Assembly (NCBI GenBank): GCA_017526045.1
Contig: JAFXRX010000152.1
Location: 1 to 6,086, forward strand
Reading direction: 5' to 3'
Source: Opitutales bacterium
Lineage (GTDB): Bacteria > Verrucomicrobiota > Verrucomicrobiia > Opitutales > Intestinicryptomonadaceae
DNA length: 6,086 nt
The notes below the pieces were generated by a model. The model did no database searches. It saw only the letters and a list, made by a program, of their open reading frames with translations, and was not told where the DNA came from. Both the position numbers and the translations under genes were made by a program. Positions 5,382 through 6,086 of the stretch are shown in pieces (positions within the stretch are counted from its first letter, which is position 1; each line of letters begins with the position of its first letter).

Positions 5382-5930
5382 CTATTTTTTGAAATAGCGG
5401 TTCAGCAAACCCTGGAAGGCGCAGCCGTGGCGGGCTTCGTCCTTGCACATTTCATGCACTGTATCGTGGATAGCGTCGTAGCCGAGCTGCTTTGCCTTCT
5501 TTGCGATTGCGAGCTTGCCCTCGGTTGCGCCGTGCTCCGCCGCCACCCTCTTTTCCAAATTTTCCTTCGTGCTATCGGATACCACTTCGCCCAAAAGCTC
5601 CGCAAATTTTGCGGCGTGCTCCGCCTCCTCGAATGCGATGCGCTTGTAGGCCTCCGCGACTTCGGGATAGCCCTCGCGGTCCGCCTGGCGGCTCATTGCA
5701 AGGTACATGCCAACCTCGGTGCATTCGCCCGCGAAGTTCGCGCGCAGGCCTTCGACCACTTCCGCGTCCAAACCCTTTGCAACGCCGATGCGGTGCTCGT
5801 CCGCCCACGAGAGGGAGCTTGTCTCTTCTTTTTCTATAAACTTGGAGCGCGGCGCGTTGCACTGGGGGCAGCGTTCCGGGATTTCGCCTTCAAATACATA
5901 TCCGCAGATTGGGCATACTGTCTTTTTCAT
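5382..5930 (-). CDS. rbr: Reverse-type rubrerythrin (N-terminal rubredoxin plus ferritin-like diiron domain)
   Basis: The gene encodes 182 residues. The N-terminal rubredoxin-like domain binds one iron through C6-P-I-C9 and C21-P-Q-C24. A ferritin-like four-helix domain follows, with diiron ligand patterns E69-x-x-E72, E101/E102 to H105 (E-E-A-E-H), E132/E137, and E165-x-x-H168 (D-E-A-R-H). Classical rubrerythrin has the rubredoxin domain at the C-terminus. The order here is that of reverse rubrerythrin, known from Clostridium as an NADH-linked peroxidase system that reduces hydrogen peroxide, and oxygen, to water with electrons from reductase partners. It would act in the cytoplasm to protect an anaerobe from oxidative stress. 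It appears to be monocistronic: its own promoter lies upstream and a terminator downstream. The start has an A-rich leader with no Shine-Dalgarno site. No electron-donor gene is adjacent in the window. Confidence 0.95.
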   Translation of the reverse strand: MKKTVCPICGYVFEGEIPERCPQCNAPRSKFIEKEETSSLSWADEHRIGVAKGLDAEVVEGLRANFAGECTEVGMYLAMSRQADREGYPEVAEAYKRIAFEEAEHAAKFAELLGEVVSDSTKENLEKRVAAEHGATEGKLAIAKKAKQLGYDAIHDTVHEMCKDEARHGCAFQGLLNRYFKK

Positions 5931-5970
5931 ATATTTTTTTTGATTTTTTTGATTTGTTAATGTGTTGTTG

Positions 5971-6005
5971 GAAAATTCGCCGTAAAAAAACGGCGGCGCA
6001 TTTTC
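5971..6005 (-). other. Hairpin in the rubrerythrin leader or upstream intergenic region
   Basis: CGCCGT (5978-5983) pairs with ACGGCG (5990-5995) over a loop of six A, and an outer stem GAAAAT (5971-5976) with ATTTTC (6000-6005) continues it across an uneven internal loop. If the promoter at 6020-6048 is used, it lies in the 5' leader about 40 nt before the rubrerythrin ATG. Without a proper T-run in either direction it is a poor terminator. Confidence 0.4.
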
Positions 6006-6019
6006 AAATCGCAGGCGGC

Positions 6020-6048
6020 ATTAAAAAAAATCCCTTCAAAAATTTCAA
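6020..6048 (-). promoter_or_regulatory. Candidate rubrerythrin promoter
   Basis: On the minus strand TTGAAA (6043-6048) is 17 nt upstream of TTTAAT (6020-6025), each matching sigma70 consensus at 5 of 6 positions. Initiation near 6013 would give a leader of about 83 nt. The region is very AT-rich, so chance matches are common; a perfect TATAAT also occurs just upstream (6049-6054) but lacks a good -35 box. Confidence 0.4.
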
Positions 6049-6086
6049 TTATAAATTTGTATTTGATATAAAATTTCGCCAATAGA

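Noticed and set aside
5402..5960. Open frames on both strands overlapping rubrerythrin
   Set aside because: They are shadow frames of a complete, unambiguous rubrerythrin.
6048..6054. ATTATAA upstream of rubrerythrin as part of a PerR box
   Set aside because: It equals one PerR half-site but the inverted partner half-site is missing, and the surroundings are so AT-rich that a 7-mer match is expected by chance.
1..6086. tRNA, rRNA, CRISPR array, insertion sequence or integrase
   Set aside because: No cloverleaf-type element, regularly spaced repeats, transposase-like reading frame or terminal inverted repeats with target duplication were seen.

Overview
The window reads as chromosomal DNA from an anaerobic, probably host-associated member of the Verrucomicrobiota/PVC group. 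This is inferred from protein style only: a Tat-exported Gfo/Idh/MocA oxidoreductase beside a secreted ThuA-domain protein, a reverse-type rubrerythrin, A-rich leaders and mostly weak Shine-Dalgarno sites. No rRNA or other taxonomic marker is present. No tRNA, rRNA, CRISPR array, transposase or integrase gene was seen.

Layout. (1) Positions 1-1857, minus strand: a two-gene exported sugar-type module. The Tat-signal Gfo/Idh/MocA oxidoreductase (514-1857) is followed after 30 bp by a ThuA-like protein with a Sec signal peptide, which runs off the left edge (1-483). (2) Positions 1858-2208: a 350-bp divergent intergenic region. It holds a leader hairpin and a weak candidate promoter for the minus-strand module, an operator-like inverted repeat, a clear plus-strand intrinsic terminator, and a strong sigma70-like promoter for the gene to the right. 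(3) Positions 2209-3936, plus strand: a large modular protein. It has an aspzincin (M35-like) zinc metallopeptidase domain, a short P-R-x-P-x-G-x-P-x-G-G-Q-W motif, a long charged linker and an unrecognised C-terminal domain. GC content falls sharply from its N-terminal to its C-terminal half, as in polymorphic toxins or effectors with exchanged tails. (4) Positions 3887-5224, minus strand: an exported protein with a Sel1-like repeat. Its 3' end overlaps the metallopeptidase gene tail to tail by 50 bp, and it contains a perfect 13-bp inverted repeat inside its coding sequence. (5) Positions 5225-5381: an intergenic region with a strong intrinsic terminator. (6) Positions 5382-5930, minus strand: reverse rubrerythrin (N-terminal rubredoxin domain plus ferritin-like diiron domain), with a candidate promoter and leader hairpin to its right.

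How the parts fit. The left module looks like periplasmic or envelope oxidoreduction and modification of a sugar or glycoside. The rubrerythrin is a peroxide-detoxification enzyme expected in an anaerobe. The AT-richer middle (about 3000-5200) looks like accessory DNA, and the metallopeptidase-linked modular protein is the most unusual item. Its partner, target and immunity factor, if any, cannot be named from the sequence.
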